A stretch of DNA of 64,000 bases from Heliopora coerulea (GCA_030142905.1 JASJOG010000073.1:1116001-1180000); one strand, 5' to 3'; shown: positions 35,507-47,720, counted from the stretch's first letter. Made by a program: numbers and translations. Notes: a model not told the origin generated them from the sequence alone.

Positions 35507-37006
35507 AATCATGAAATTGCATGCCAAACTTGGAAGCTAGGCTTATCAGCCGCGGCGGGAAAGAAGCGGTTTTCTATGCAAGTTTGCCAACAAAGGCAAA
35601 AAGTTTGGGATAGCTCGATCCCAAGCTGCTTGAAAAAGTTGACGTAAACAGAAATCCTGCCAAATTTTGCTTGCTTACGCTAATTTAGGTTCTTATCTCC
35701 AAGCTTGATGAATGATGGATTAAATTTCGACAACTGCCGCATGGAAACAGTAGATTTCATTATGTTTGCGCAAACAGTGAAGTACGCTTAGAATTCGTGC
35801 CGATTAGTCCCGTCCGGCACCGTCCGACGTGGCTACATCCATGACGCGATATTACTTTTGCTCAACAGCATTGTCTGATGTATGTGATTTACTTTGATTT
35901 ATTAAACACAGCACAGGACAGCCCTTCCAAAATTTATCTTTCATTAAACAATCTTCATTTTCTTCTCTCTTTGTTTTACCAAAATTAAAATAATTACTAC
36001 TTATTGACCGAGCGTGAGCTCTGTTCTATTGAAATATCGACTGATGTTTCAAATCACACGAGTGAACGGACTTTTACGCTAACCGTGGTTAAGGCAGACA
36101 CACTATCGCAGTCACCATGTCTTTGGAGCTTAGCGATACATATGTGCAGTTACTAAGGCTTGTCGCTCTGTCACTTGGAGCATGTCGTTGAAATCGCTGA
36201 ATCACATGAAATCGCTGAGTCGCTAGCGAAAAATTTCAAATTAACGTCGTTTGAGGAGGTTCTGATGACGCAGAATCTGCCAACTTCGTGTTTTATGATA
36301 TGTCACGGAAGGACTATAAGAACAAAAACATGAAGTTGAATGATAGGGAAAAAATTAGGTTAAAGCTGTTTTCCACCAGACATATTTTATCGCTTGAATC
36401 GACATTTCTTTTTCAACAGCCAATGAGAGAAAAGAAAAAATGGCATCGCGCGATAGAATTCGGCTCGTTGAAAACAGTTGTGTTGTTCAAATTATTCACT
36501 TTATAAGTAGCAGCTTGTTAAAGAATCAGTAAACGTTTAATCATATATCAGTGGTGTTATTCATGATTAACTTCTTTACCTGTGAGGAAAACAATGGAGA
36601 AAGGAAACTCGCTACCCTCAAATAATTAGGGAGAAATGTGTGTCGCTTTATATGTCACTGTACAGAATGTTGCTCACCTCAGTAAGGGGAAATAGAAAAG
36701 GAGGAAATATGTGAGCGTACAACCGAGCAGAGAAAGGGATACGGATGATTTTCTGGAAATACTGCGATTAAAACGGTAGTTAATAACGGGCCGTTCGAGA
36801 ATTCAAGAATGTGACATATTGATTTAGATAAATTGACATATTACTAGTTACGGTTTGGTAAAATAATGGGATTTAAGTTTTCGTTGTACAAAAACATTGT
36901 CAAAAAAACAAACAAACTAGTTCTGCTGATGTTGTAGTGCAACGACGCTCAATACCTCTAATTTAATTAAAAGACTTTTACGCAGTAGCTTCTTACTCTC
37001 ATTTAA
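35507..37006. other. Non-coding interval
   Basis: AT-rich. GTCGCTCTGTCACTTGGAGC-type sequences at 36085-36235 include partial inverted matches and may be a decayed MITE. Nothing else is recognised. Confidence 0.4.
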
Positions 37007-37328
37007 GGGCTGTTTCATACGTCGCACAGTTGTCGCATTTAATTCGGGCGAACTTAATTCATATTATCTTCATCAATTATGTAAATTAAAAAATATAACA
37101 TTCGATCATGGGCTGCAAAGAACGTATGTAATCACAATTTATGCATTTAATTCGATGCGACTGTACGACGTCGTCTGAAACCAACACGCATTTCAGACAT
37201 TGTATCAGTTCGATCATGACGGACAAAATATCTCTGACGCGCTTAATTTGAATAACCGTGGCATTAAATCGACTGAATTAAATTCGTCTGAATTAAATTC
37301 GACGATTGTGCGACGTATACAACGTCCC
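37007..37328. mobile_element. PIF/Harbinger-type MITE
   Basis: A 322-bp element with imperfect terminal inverted repeats of about 45 bp sharing ATACGTCGCACA and ATTTAATTC, ends GGG...CCC, and TAA on both sides (37004-37006 and 37329-37331). A 3-bp TAA duplication is the PIF/Harbinger signature. Non-coding. Confidence 0.88.
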
Positions 37329-37740
37329 TAAGAAATAGAAACTGTTTTGTTGCGTTTATATACCAGGGGTGGTCAAATTTGCTTTAAAATAAGAGCGACA
37401 AACGATAAACTTCAGATGTTTGAGAACCGCAAGACATGAACAAAACTTAGACACACCTTTTTATTGTTAAATCCACATTTTGTTACAAAAATTTTATGAC
37501 CATTTTTTGTCCAAAGTTTATGGTCACCAGACCAGAGAGTGGACAACTCATCTGAACTGTCAGACGAATGACAACATGATACCTAGTGTAGATAATTCTG
37601 ATAATATGAGCAGCGATTTTTACAACTGTCTTAGTTCAATCCCTAAATAAAGAGGTTTTAAAATGGCTTTTCTAAATATTGTTAGCTTACCCAAAAAAAT
37701 TGATGTAATAAGATATTAAATATCAAGCAAAAACATTGAC

Positions 37741-40700
37741 TTGATCGCTTTCAATGAAACACGACTTGATTCAAGTATAAGTGATAATTTACTTCACTTG
37801 AATGATTATGATATAATCAGGAAAGACAGATCACGAAATGGGGCTGGAGTTTGTATCTACTTGCGCAGCTCCATATACTACAACATAAGAAATGAGCTGA
37901 TTCCGTCTGAACTAGAGGCTGTTTGCATAGAAATTATCAAACCGCATAGCAAACCATTTCTAGTCACAACAATCTATAGACCACCCAATGCATCAGCAGA
38001 CTTCTTTGGGCATCTTGAAAATTTGATCAAAACTATTGATGATGAAAATAAAGAATTTTATATTCTTGGTGATTTAAACTGTGATATGTTAAAGACAGGT
38101 AAAGATAAAAATATGCCGATAAAGAAAATTAAATCTTTATATGAATTCTATCAATTATCACAATTGATTCAAGAAGCTACCCGAGTAACTATGACAACCT
38201 CCTCCCTTATTGACTATATAATTACTAATACTCCAGAAAAAGTTTTTGATTCTGGTGTTATCCATACTGGAATAAGTGACCATAGTTTAGTTTTTACAAT
38301 CAGAAAGATCTCTGTTGTTAAGAAACTAGAAAACACAGTTGAAATTAGAAATATGAAAAAATTTGATACTCAAGAGTTTGTTGAGGATCTGATGCAACAA
38401 CAGTGGGAAAATGTGTATTTTCTGGCCGAAATCCCAAATGCAAAATGGGAAATTTGGAAAATGCTATTCTTAGAAGTCTTAGATAAACATGCACCTCGTC
38501 AACACAAAAAGATTAGAACAAGACGAGTCCCTTGGATTACAAGTTCCATAAAAGAACTCATTAATACCAAGGACAAGCTTAAACACGGAGCGACGCTATA
38601 AAAGGGTAAGCTCCTCCCACATTTCTGGCTTCGTATTGAGGTTGCATGTTTCAAAATGGCGGACACTTTGAAGCGTGACTGAACTGGATAGCGTAGAGCT
38701 CCACAAGCGTGTCCTAGAGCCTAAAGCTTACGAAAATACTTAAAAATTGTGTTTTTAAAATAAAGCTAAACAATATATTAAAGCAGTAAATGGCTGAACA
38801 TGCCACATTTACTGATTTTTCTGGTTGTTATACATCGTATTATAATCATTCGAGACGTCCTGTGCATCATTCACTTATAGTCATCCTACCCGCGCAGTGT
38901 TTGGGCACGGTTCAGGTTTTATTACGTCCGCGATGTGTCATAGCCAATTGTATTCTTTTTGGCACATACTTGAAGCTTGTAATATTATAAATATAAAAAC
39001 AAAAACTGGCGCCACTTTCAAATTCATTTGTGACAAATATGCTTGGTTGCTCTCATCCAACAGCTCGGACTTCTACCTCTGCCCAAAGCACAACTCCGCT
39101 TTCTGCGGGGCTTAGCAAGTATGATCGCAATAAAGCCTACTACCAGAAGAACAAAAGTCCAATTAAAGAGAGCAAGGCCTACTACGGCTTCAAAATGGAA
39201 GTGAAACGCGATGAGGAAGGGCGCTTGGTAGAAGTACGTAAAAAGATCAACACCGTGAGGAATCAGTTGCTGTCAAACGGAAAACCGGCAGGAAATATTG
39301 AAGTGATGAAATTGCTCTTGGATTGTTGGCTCAGTCAAAACAGTTCAAATGGCCAACAGGCGCAAAATACTATCCAGGCAGCAACGTCGTTGCAAACAAA
39401 TTCATCTCCTATATTCTCCTTAATTGAACGTAATATTCGTCGACCGGAAATTAGTCTGAACTGAATTGACCAATAACATGCGACCTTTCCTTAATCATAA
39501 TTGACAGGCTGAGAAACTCAGCCTCTTCTTATGCGACCGCTCTGTGTTTAAAAGGAAAACCATTATTACAGGCCTCAAAAATGATTGGTTAAATTACCAA
39601 AGAACCAGGAATAAAGTAAATATAGAACTAAGAAATGCCAAGAAAAATTACTATTCCAAGAAAATTGCTGGCGATAAGTCCAATCCCAAGGAGGCTTGGA
39701 AGACTACGAACAGTTTATTGGGAAGACAAAACAAACCAACAATTGTAAATGAGCTAAAACTTGGTGAAAATAATTTAACTAACCTTAAAGATATGGCAGA
39801 GGGTTTTAATGATTATTTTTGAAATATTGGCCCAAATTTAGCTAGCCAAATTGATACTTCAAATTTCAACTTTGAAACTTATGTCAAAAATGCCGAATCA
39901 GAATTCATTGCATTCCAGCCTGTCACGGTCAATCACGTCTATCAACTTCTTACTGGTCTTTCAAGCAACAAAGCCCCAGGTGTCGACAAGATTTCTTGAA
40001 AAATTATTAAGATTGCTTCATCTGCTATTTCAGATTCACTGACACATATTGTTAATCACGCCATTACTGGATCCTCATTTCCTGATGAATGGAAAACGGA
40101 TAGAGTAATACCTCTATACAAAAATGGCCTACGAAGTGTGGCAGGAAATTACAGTCCAATTTCTTTCCTGTCAGCTTTTAGCAAAATCATAGAAAAAATT
40201 CTGTATGATCAACTTTACGGTTACTTATCCAAATTTAGACTTTTAAGTGGTAGTCAATTTGGTTTTCGAAAGTTTCATTCTACGGCTACAGCATTATTCG
40301 ACTGTACAAATGACTGGAATGTGAATTTAGACAGAGAAATGTTTAACCTGGTTGTCCTAATTGACTCAAAAAAAGCATTCGATACAGTTGATTACCAAAT
40401 TTTATCGAGAAAATTGGAGCTGTACGGTGTAAAAGGCCAGGCTTTATCTTTGCTCAATTCATATCTCTCAAATCAAAGTCAGAAATGCCAAATAAATGGG
40501 TTTTTGCCATCAGAAAAAATGATTAGATGTGGTGTGCCACAAGGATTTATATTAGGGCCACTATTCTTTTTATTGTACATAAATAGTTTGTCCCAATGTC
40601 TATCTAAAACATAACCTAGGTTATTTGCTGATGACACAAACCTAAAAGCCTCTGAGGACTCGATAACTAGTCTTGAAGCTGCAGTGAATTCTGATTTAGA

Positions 40701-41449
40701 AAACCTTAGCAAATGGCTAATTGCCAATAAACTTAGTCTCAATGTCACCAAAACTGAATTTATATTAATTGGCTCAAAACAAATGATTAAAAGTATTTCA
40801 AATTTGCAACCAAATGTGGAAATTGAAAACAAACAAATTAAACAAGTGGACGAGTGCAAAACTCATGGAGTGACAGTCGACCAGTATTTGTCGTGGAAGA
40901 GTAACACTGAAAATATTTGCAAGAAAATAACATCAGGTATTTCTGCACTTAGACGATTAAAGGATTTTGTTGATGGGCAAACACTTTTTCCGGTTATAAT
41001 GCTATTGTTCGCCCATACTTCGATTACTGCTGTGAAGTATGGGATGTGTTCAGTGAAACACAATCAAAGCGACTTCAAAAACTCCAAAATAGATCCGCTC
41101 GAATTATCATGAATATGAGCAATGACACAGATCATTCTGTAGCATTGCAAGCATTGGGCTGGAAGACACTTAAAGCAGAAAGGAAGATAGCCAAGGCAAA
41201 AATAAATTATTAAATAACATTGGCCCTCAATCACTCACCAACTTATTCACCTATAAAGATGAGATGACTACTTACAATATTCGAAACATTTCAAGTAGTC
41301 TTTGTTTACCGAAACCGCGTACTAATAATTTGAAAAACAGTTTTATGTACGATGGATCATTCCTTTGGAATTCTATTCCTAAGGAAATAAAAGAGAGCAA
41401 ATCCCTTTCTTCCTTTCAAACGAAAGTCGCTGCTCACATTGATAATTAA
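37741..41449 (+). pseudogene. LINE ORF2: APE endonuclease and reverse transcriptase
   Basis: The endonuclease (37741-38582) shows FNETRLDSSI, RKDRSRNGAGVCIYLR, TIYRPPNASADFF, ILGDLNCDML, DYIITN and GISDHSLVF, so the catalytic residues are visible. After the nested element comes the linker WLNYQRTRNKVNIELRNAKK, then the reverse transcriptase: fingers (NYSPISFLSAFSKIIEKILY), motif A (LIDSKKAFDTVD), PQG motif (CGVPQGFILGPLFFLLYIN) and motif C (FADDTN, about 40625). All lie in one frame, broken only by stops at 39820, about 39998 and 40612. The C-terminal region shifts frame near 41030-41200 and ends at 41449. A stop upstream near 37718 also interrupts the N-terminus. Confidence 0.92.
38583..39547. 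mobile_element. DNA element with TTAA target duplication
   Basis: A 965-bp insertion flanked by TTAA (38579-38582 and 39548-39551), with imperfect terminal repeats ACACGGAGCG...CGCTCTGTGT. Element plus one TTAA is 969 bp (323 x 3), and the LINE frame is continuous across the empty site, which confirms the borders. TTAA duplications occur in piggyBac and Kolobok elements. A frame at 39030-39464 (KMEVKRDEEGRLVEVRKKIN) and one at 38897-39115 ending SDFYLCPKHNSAFCGA may be transposase-region remnants, but I cannot assign them. Confidence 0.88.
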
Positions 41450-41594
41450 AGCAAATATATGCATCTGTAAATACATTATTACCTCTTATACTACATCTTA
41501 TATCTTAATACTTAATACAATATTTTTATACTATATCTTACATTTTGTAAATACCTTTTAAAAACTTTTCATATTTGCTATATACTTCTACCTC

Positions 41595-41640
41595 ACACGC
41601 CCCTCGTCAAAATCAGCTTCAGTTGACGAGGTCAGCGTGT
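41595..41640 (+). other. LINE 3' UTR hairpin
   Basis: ACACGC pairs with GCGTGT and CCTCGTCAA with TTGACGAGG around a 12-nt loop, just before the simple-repeat tail. Such 3' hairpins serve as recognition elements for reverse transcriptase in some LINEs; that role here is inferred. Confidence 0.75.
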
Positions 41641-41650
41641 TTAAATAAAG

Positions 41651-41702
41651 TTATCTATCTGTCTATCTGTCTATCTGTCTATCAATCTATCTATCTATCT
41701 AG
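41651..41702. repeat. (CTAT/CTGT)n microsatellite, LINE tail
   Basis: Tetranucleotide repeats directly after the LINE 3' end. Confidence 0.97.
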
Positions 41703-41947
41703 AAATACTAAGAAACACATGTACGCAATAATATTTGTTCATGTGTACAGTTTTTTAAACTGTTAATTTGTTTTAGTATCAGTAATCCCAAAGTATACTT
41801 GTATACCAAAATTTTTTCTTATTTAGCTTTTATATTAACTATGATGAAAAAAAGAGATCAGCCAACATATTTTCACGAGCCACACATTATATGCCAAGGA
41901 GCCACATGTGGCTCATGAGCCGCGGTTTGGCCACCCCTGTTATATAG

Positions 41948-42503
41948 CCTGATGCAAACACTTGGAGAAGTTGGGAAAACTCGAAAGCTGCCCCGTACGC
42001 CCAAGACTGGAGGTCCAGGTTTTACAGAGAGGTTTTATAAAAATACTCAATGGTTCCCGCAATTGTTTGCGTAAACGATACAGCCTTTTAATATCTACGT
42101 AGCCATTTTGGCACGCTTACCGTATATTATGACTGAAATTAGGTTTTCAGGTTACAGCTGAACTGAACGTGCAACAAATATCTCCAAATGTATATGTACG
42201 TCGTCCCAGGGATTTTTGGCTACAATTGTAGATGTGGCAAGAGTTTTTGAATGCGGCTTGCTGCCAATGAGTTCTGCACACAGTCTCCGGTTGGTATCGT
42301 AGCACTAGTTTTGAGTAAAGTGTCGTTCAGAAGAATAGAGTAATTCTTGGTCAAGTTTGAGTCAATTTTCTCTGGTCTCCTTGCATACGAACTGTGTGCA
42401 GTTATTTCTTAGCTTTATTAAGATAAAAGGAAAATTTAAAGCATGTCTTCGTCTTAGTATTTCTCTGATAAGAAATACGCCTTGATAGCTTTCGTTACCT
42501 CAG
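41948..42503. other. Non-coding, ends in a splice acceptor
   Basis: No gene recognised. A pyrimidine-containing acceptor (TTCGTTACCTCAG) ends at 42503 and opens the exon at 42504. Confidence 0.5.
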
Positions 42504-44779
42504 TTGCCACTCAAGTATATCCTTGTAGTCATAGCGGGTATTTCCTTGGCGATTATTTATTTATTGAAACTTCTCATCCAAATTCCAGACTTTTGTTCTA
42601 CGGGATACTCGCTCATTTTCTCTGAAGACATCACCACACGAATGAGCTGGAAATGTCTAAGAGATATAGACGAAGTGACGATATACATTGGAGGTACTCC
42701 AATGGTAAGTTCTTCAGATTGTGTTATCAGGAATATTCCTCAAGGTTTAAATGCTGTTTTAAGTTATCAAAATCATTTAACTCTATAACTCCTGCTTTTG
42801 CGAATTTTGTGAACTTTATACGGACAACTTGTGATACAGAAAGCTTATCAAGCGTATTAATGTTGCAGAAAAGACTTACCCGAATAATTCTATTCGCACA
42901 ACGACAGTCGCCTGTTGTTAGTGCATTTAATATACACCATTTGCTGTTTATTACAAGAAAATATACTGTATATCTATACCCAGCCATTTGCAGGAAAAGA
43001 AATGTAATTGCGCCAACGGACGACCATTAACACTATTGTACGATACATTAAGGGCAATAGAATTTCAATTTTACTAGACATTAGTTCAATCTGTTGCAGG
43101 GTGGATTTAAGGATATATGGAATGTTAACATGTGCATTTCAAACTGTTAACGAGCTTTAGTTCACAGTACTTTGGTAGCACACACCGATTCTCACTTCCT
43201 AGAATATATCACGCGATAAAAGTGTGCGATATGGATAGCTTTGTTGGTGAAGCTTTGATCTCAAAATATTTATTGTCAAAATTTTTTCGTCCAGAATCCA
43301 GATCTGTGGGTACGTCCACTACATTTATTGGTACATTAAGCCCGTCCGATGCGGATTCAGTTTTTGTTTGAAATATCAAAAAAACCCCCAACAAATTCCG
43401 ACTTTTAAATATATGTTTATGGAAAATGTTCAATGCATAATATTAGCAAGAAATCCCGTTTCTACGGATGAGATTGAGAAGATGAGTGGGTATTAAAATA
43501 TCTGGTCAGCCTTCAAGACAAAGTGGTTGTGAGAAAAGTGGTGGCTGAGCTAAATGGAAATCTCTGGGTATATATCATACCAAAAGAAGCGGCGCACTTT
43601 GCGTTAAATCGTCTTAGAAATTCAACGACGGCCATCGCAGGCTTTGTAAAAATTATTAATTATTTTATTTAAATTTTGCAAACAGTTTTACTTACATTTT
43701 CAGGAAATACCCTGGCTGGTTTTTTCTTAATTTTATTTGCACAAATATCATGTGGGTATATTTGTCTAAAATATTTCTGAACGCCACTTTCAAATTCCTG
43801 GCTACACAACTATTACTCTATTATTTATTTCTCTCCATTATTTACTTAACCCATTTTGATTTTTAATGAAATCCCAACTGCAGACCACGATTAACAATTC
43901 GATAATTTGGATCATCCAATCTGCATTATAGATAAGTTACTCTTTGTTAACATGGGCAAAGAATTGCTCCGATTGTGGGTGGAGGGGTGTCGTTTTTCAT
44001 TTCTTAATGAGGTACTTCATGTAGGTTTACTATAATGTACCAATAATCGCAAAGACTGTCGGTAAAACAACAGACCTCGTGGAAACAGATTAAGTGGGTG
44101 ATTACATGAGACTGGTACGAATTTAGGCCGCCACTAAAGGGAAAATTTTCTGAAGTATTTACATGACACCAGAATGAAACTAAATCAATGTTCTTGCAAT
44201 ATATTTCTGGCCGCATTCCAACTTTTCGTTAATTCCCAGCAATAATGCTTTTCTTAGCGGTAACATGAATTGTTGGTCTGGAGAGATTTCGCCTTTTCAT
44301 AAACAAAATTTCATATCGGTCCTGGCTAGAACCAGTCTGAACTCACTCGCGTGACATGAGTGAGACCTGTCCGAGCTTATTTTTCGAACCGGTCTTGTAT
44401 AAACTAAAACAAGGATTTGTATAGGGAGTGATCTGAAGTTGTATCGGTCTAATTTTGTACCTGTCTTATGTAATCAACCTCTAAAACAGGGCAGCGATTC
44501 ACCGAAATTGCTTTTGCTTTTTGGGGTTTTTTTTTACTGTTTCGTTAAATGTTTTCAGTTGCAGCTGAGGATTCTAGAGTATCACTTGATAAACTCCTCT
44601 GCAAGCACAAAGATAAAAGTCGTGTCTTACTGTTGCAGTCCGATACTGATTGGTTAGACGATTTTTCCTACTATTTAGTACAATGGTCTGACCAATCAGT
44701 GGCCCCATACAATTGTTCGCCACTAAGAAATGCGTATCGACTTTTCCCTCTACAGCTTATGGAAGTAATTACAGTTTGA
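42504..44779 (+). CDS. Type II single-pass membrane protein, three 3' exons
   Basis: Exon A 42504-42704 (acceptor TTACCTCAG, donor ATG|GTAAGT) encodes 67 residues with a membrane span (YILVVIAGISLAIIYLLKLL) and a luminal part with two cysteines. Exon B 43168-43309 (acceptor TTAGTTCACAG, donor GG|GTACGT) starts in phase 0 and leaves one base. Exon C 44559-44779 (acceptor AAATGTTTTCAG) needs exactly one base, giving a valine codon, and ends in TGA after LFPLQLMEVITV. Three independent borders agreeing in phase make this a credible gene. Exon C holds KSRVLLLQSDTDWLDDFSYY and four tryptophan or cysteine landmarks but no family that I recognise. The first coding exon was not found. No function assigned. 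Confidence 0.6.
42830..42975 (+). pseudogene. LINE reverse transcriptase C-terminal fragment
   Basis: LQKRLTRIILFAQRQSPVVS resembles the LQ.R.AR.I motif at the C-terminus of L2/CR1-like LINEs. It lies in the intron between exons A and B of the gene at 42504-44779. Short and degraded. Confidence 0.45.
43310..44558. other. Intron between exons B and C
   Basis: 1249 bp with no repeat or reading frame of note. Confidence 0.5.
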
Positions 44780-45385
44780 AGTTTTTGTTTGCTCTCAAAT
44801 AATATCTTTATTACGTTTTGTTCATATACTTACCTTATTGTTACATGAAAACGTTTAAGATTATGGTTAAACATAAATACATTTTCTAATTTTTATGTTG
44901 TCTATATACGATTTGTCGAAGTGAGGAACTCGAAGGAATGTTTTCCCCATTACTAGTTATAAAAATGTGCTGATCACACTACGCATGTAATAAACAAGTT
45001 TCTTCATGTTTAGTCCCCTTGTCCGACTTTTACAATCGGAAATAGGCGAAAATCAAATTTTCGTTGCCAGAACTGTCATAAACAGCCACAGAAGAGGACA
45101 CAAAACTACCAATTCGCAAACCTGTAACCCGTTAGTATAGAAATGCCGGCAAAAGATGCGTGAATTGAACTCGTTCACGAAACAAACTCCAAAAATAAAC
45201 ATGTTCAAGATTAATACCTGTTTCGTCAGGAATAAGACAAAAATGAGGTAATATTTCGCCATTCCTTCATTATTTGATTGAGTCGCCATGTATTCCTGCT
45301 GTTTATTTGCTCATATCTCTGCTAAGTTAGATAGCGGAGTTTGTTTGGTCAAAGAATACAAATTACGCATATATTTGACATGGAA
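44780..45385. other. Non-coding interval
   Basis: 3' flank of the membrane-protein gene. Nothing recognisable. Confidence 0.5.
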
Positions 45386-45539
45386 TATAATATAAAACAA
45401 ACTTCGAAAGGAAGCATCTTAGTACTCAATATATGAGCAGAAGCACAAGATAAAATTAAGAATTCTCAATTTTGTCTTGTGCTTTTACTCATATTTTGAC
45501 TGCCAAGATGCTTCCTTTCAAAGTTTGTTTTATATTTTT
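45386..45539. repeat. Palindromic MITE-like repeat
   Basis: Two ~75-bp inverted arms centred on GAATTC at 45460-45465, sharing GAAAGGAAGCATCTT and AGCACAAGA. No target duplication identified. Confidence 0.9.
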
Positions 45540-45722
45540 TAAAGTTGTCGGCAGGGAATGGATTTTGACATGTAGTTTTTCACCAACACACACACAAATG
45601 TGGAATTTTTCTGAAAATTTCCTTCATGGTGGAAGCCACTGGAGGGGTAACTAAACTACCGTGATGCACTGCGAGGACTCACAAATTCCATTAATGGTTG
45701 TCATCTAAATAACGGCAAGAAC

Positions 45723-45767
45723 ATGAAATTGATAACGTTATTTACTGTTTTTTTCGTGTGCTTTCAG
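45723..45767 (+). CDS. Signal-peptide exon
   Basis: ATG followed by 14 codons (MKLITLFTVFFVCFQ) ends at a consensus donor CAG|GTACGT. The composition is that of a secretory signal peptide: Lys, then a hydrophobic core, then a small polar end. It is probably the first coding exon of a secreted or type I membrane protein. The DSL exon at 50391 on the same strand is a possible continuation, but a bridging exon (phase 0 in, two bases out) was not found. Confidence 0.5.
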
Positions 45768-47317
45768 GTACGTTAAGTTTAGTTCAAGTTCTAGTTTACA
45801 TTCAATATTTCTTAATACTCTTGAAGTGTGAACTGTTGACTAACCATGGGGAAAAATCAATTCAGAACCGCAACTCAGGGATAACTGTTCGTTCGATTCA
45901 AAAGGATCTAACGAATATTTTTCGTGCTTAACCAGGGTGGGAGTTGCGACTTATTATTCATTTAAATTCAAATTGTTTACTGAGTACGTTTCACACGTAA
46001 CTGGTTTATACCGATTCTAAAAAGTAGTAGATTGGTACACTTATTTGATAATAACTAGAAGTGATCTTCCCTTTCGAATAGTTCACAGAAAGTAATCTGT
46101 GTTACCGTAATCTCAATGAACTCGCCTTTTCGACCTTGTGGTCGGTTATTGGCCGCTCATAGTGGGCTGCTGGCTTCTTCTAAAGAAAATACTTGCTTTG
46201 TCACTGCCAAGGCACGAATTGAGTAGTACTGATAAACCAGAGTTTCCCAGATTAATTGTAACTCTATGCCTATTTTTTAAATCTGTCTTTTTTATTTGTT
46301 ATACCAAATTCATATTTCTTTTTTTTTTTATTTCTCTAGGCGTTCTTATGATTTTTCAGTATTTTCTTTGAATTCAATGTTTGTACTGCTTTACAAGAAA
46401 TACTTATTTCAGAATTTGAACATCTCAGTGAAAACATTACTTCTATACTGCTTTCATTGCTGTGAGGTTTCTGCTTCCTGTCATGCCTCCTTCCTCTCAT
46501 CCACTTATTACTCATCAATTGTGTATTGAATAAATCTAGGTGTTGGAATATTGCTTCTTATATGTCCCTTTGATAATGTTTAGCAATAGCAATGAAATAT
46601 GGGATGATAAAAACTATTTGTGGCTTGGCCATGTTTTTAAAAGATGACTTTTTATCTGCATATATTGAACTGCACAATTATATTCAATGGTACAATTAAG
46701 ATTTCTGCCACTTAAGTCGTTGGTGAATACTTCAACTCTATACCCCTTTCATGTTTCATTGATCTGTCATTTTACCAGAATCCCACTAGACATTAGTGGT
46801 GGAACTCAGACACACTGAGGCAAAAGTTCAACCCTAACAGCTAATATTTGTAGGGATGATTCACTTCAATTAGGAGAAAAATTACCTTTCAGAACAGATA
46901 ATTCTTTCTCTCCTTTGGTTCAACTTTGGAGCTCTCCATCTGGTCTTGTAATTCTTATAAACTGGAAAAATCAATACTTCACATTCTGTTCATTTAAAAA
47001 AGTAAGCATTGAGACATTAAGAATTCCATTTAAATTTTATTTTAACATTTGTTATCATCTTGATATAAGTATATTCATATAGTTACTATGGTGACATACT
47101 TAGCCTCAAGCTCCAGTCAGGTAATAAATGATATCTTGTCATATTTTTTCAACAATATGAATGCCTTTGGAAAGTCTTGTTTTGTTTGGCTAGAAAAAGT
47201 CAAGAACACTTGCACAAGGGTCATTAAAATTATGCTTTGAGATATCACAAGAGTGTCTGGCATTGAGTGTGTTGCCATGACAACTGTGTGAACCTCAGCA
47301 GCCAGTGATGCACTCAG
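45768..47317. other. Intron-like non-coding DNA
   Basis: No exon, repeat or domain recognised. Confidence 0.45.
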
Positions 47318-47720
47318 AACTAAAATGTAACACTGAGACCAGGTAATTGTGTGGAGACTGGGACTGGAAAATTAAGTATTTTATTTACCTGATATCCTCT
47401 CACTTAAGATTCAGAATTACCCTGAATGTCATGGTTAGGATTAGGGTTAGGATTAGGATTAGGATCCTAACCCTAATCCTAATCCTTAGGGTTAGGACCC
47501 TAACCCTAATCATAACCTCAATGCTTACCCTAACCCTAATCATAACCCCAATGCTAACCCTAATCCTAATCTTAATTCTAATTGTTGATGTGTTAACCCT
47601 GGAGACATTTTAACCTAAACCCCGATGATTTTTTCCAACAAGTTTTTAAGTAAACAAAATACTTAATTTTCTTCCCCAGTCTCCACAAAATTACCTGGTC
47701 TCAGTGGTTACGTTTTGGTG
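47318..47720. mobile_element. Inverted-repeat element with telomere-like core
   Basis: Arms of about 60-70 bp (47318-47388 and 47650-47720) are inverted copies sharing ACTGAGACCAGGTAATT and AAAATTAAGTATTTT. The interior 47430-47585 is made of degenerate TTAGGG/CCCTAA units, first in one orientation, then reversed at 47465. Frames through the core are repeat translation, not genes. No clear target duplication. Confidence 0.85.

Larger units (their letters stand above)
37640..41702 (+). mobile_element. L2/CR1-like LINE, near full ORF2
   Basis: A LINE inside the hAT element. The coding part runs from about 37664 to 41449, the 3' UTR carries a strong hairpin (41595-41640), and the end is a (CTAT/CTGT)n tail (41651-41702). 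A TTAA-flanked DNA element is inserted at 38583-39547. The 5' limit is not sharp. Confidence 0.85.
37364..41939. mobile_element. Non-autonomous hAT element hosting a LINE
   Basis: Terminal repeats CAGGGGTGGTCAAA on the left and, inverted, CAGGGGTGGCCAAACCGCGG on the right, both with typical hAT form. The 8-bp target duplication has one mismatch: TTATATAC (37356-37363) and TTATATAG (41940-41947). No transposase is visible. What remains of the hAT outside the nested LINE is a few hundred bases on each side, including AGCCACATGTGGCT near the right end. Confidence 0.9.

Noticed and set aside
47347..47613. Open frame rich in Leu, Ile and Arg
   Set aside because: Produced by telomere-like repeats inside an inverted-repeat element.
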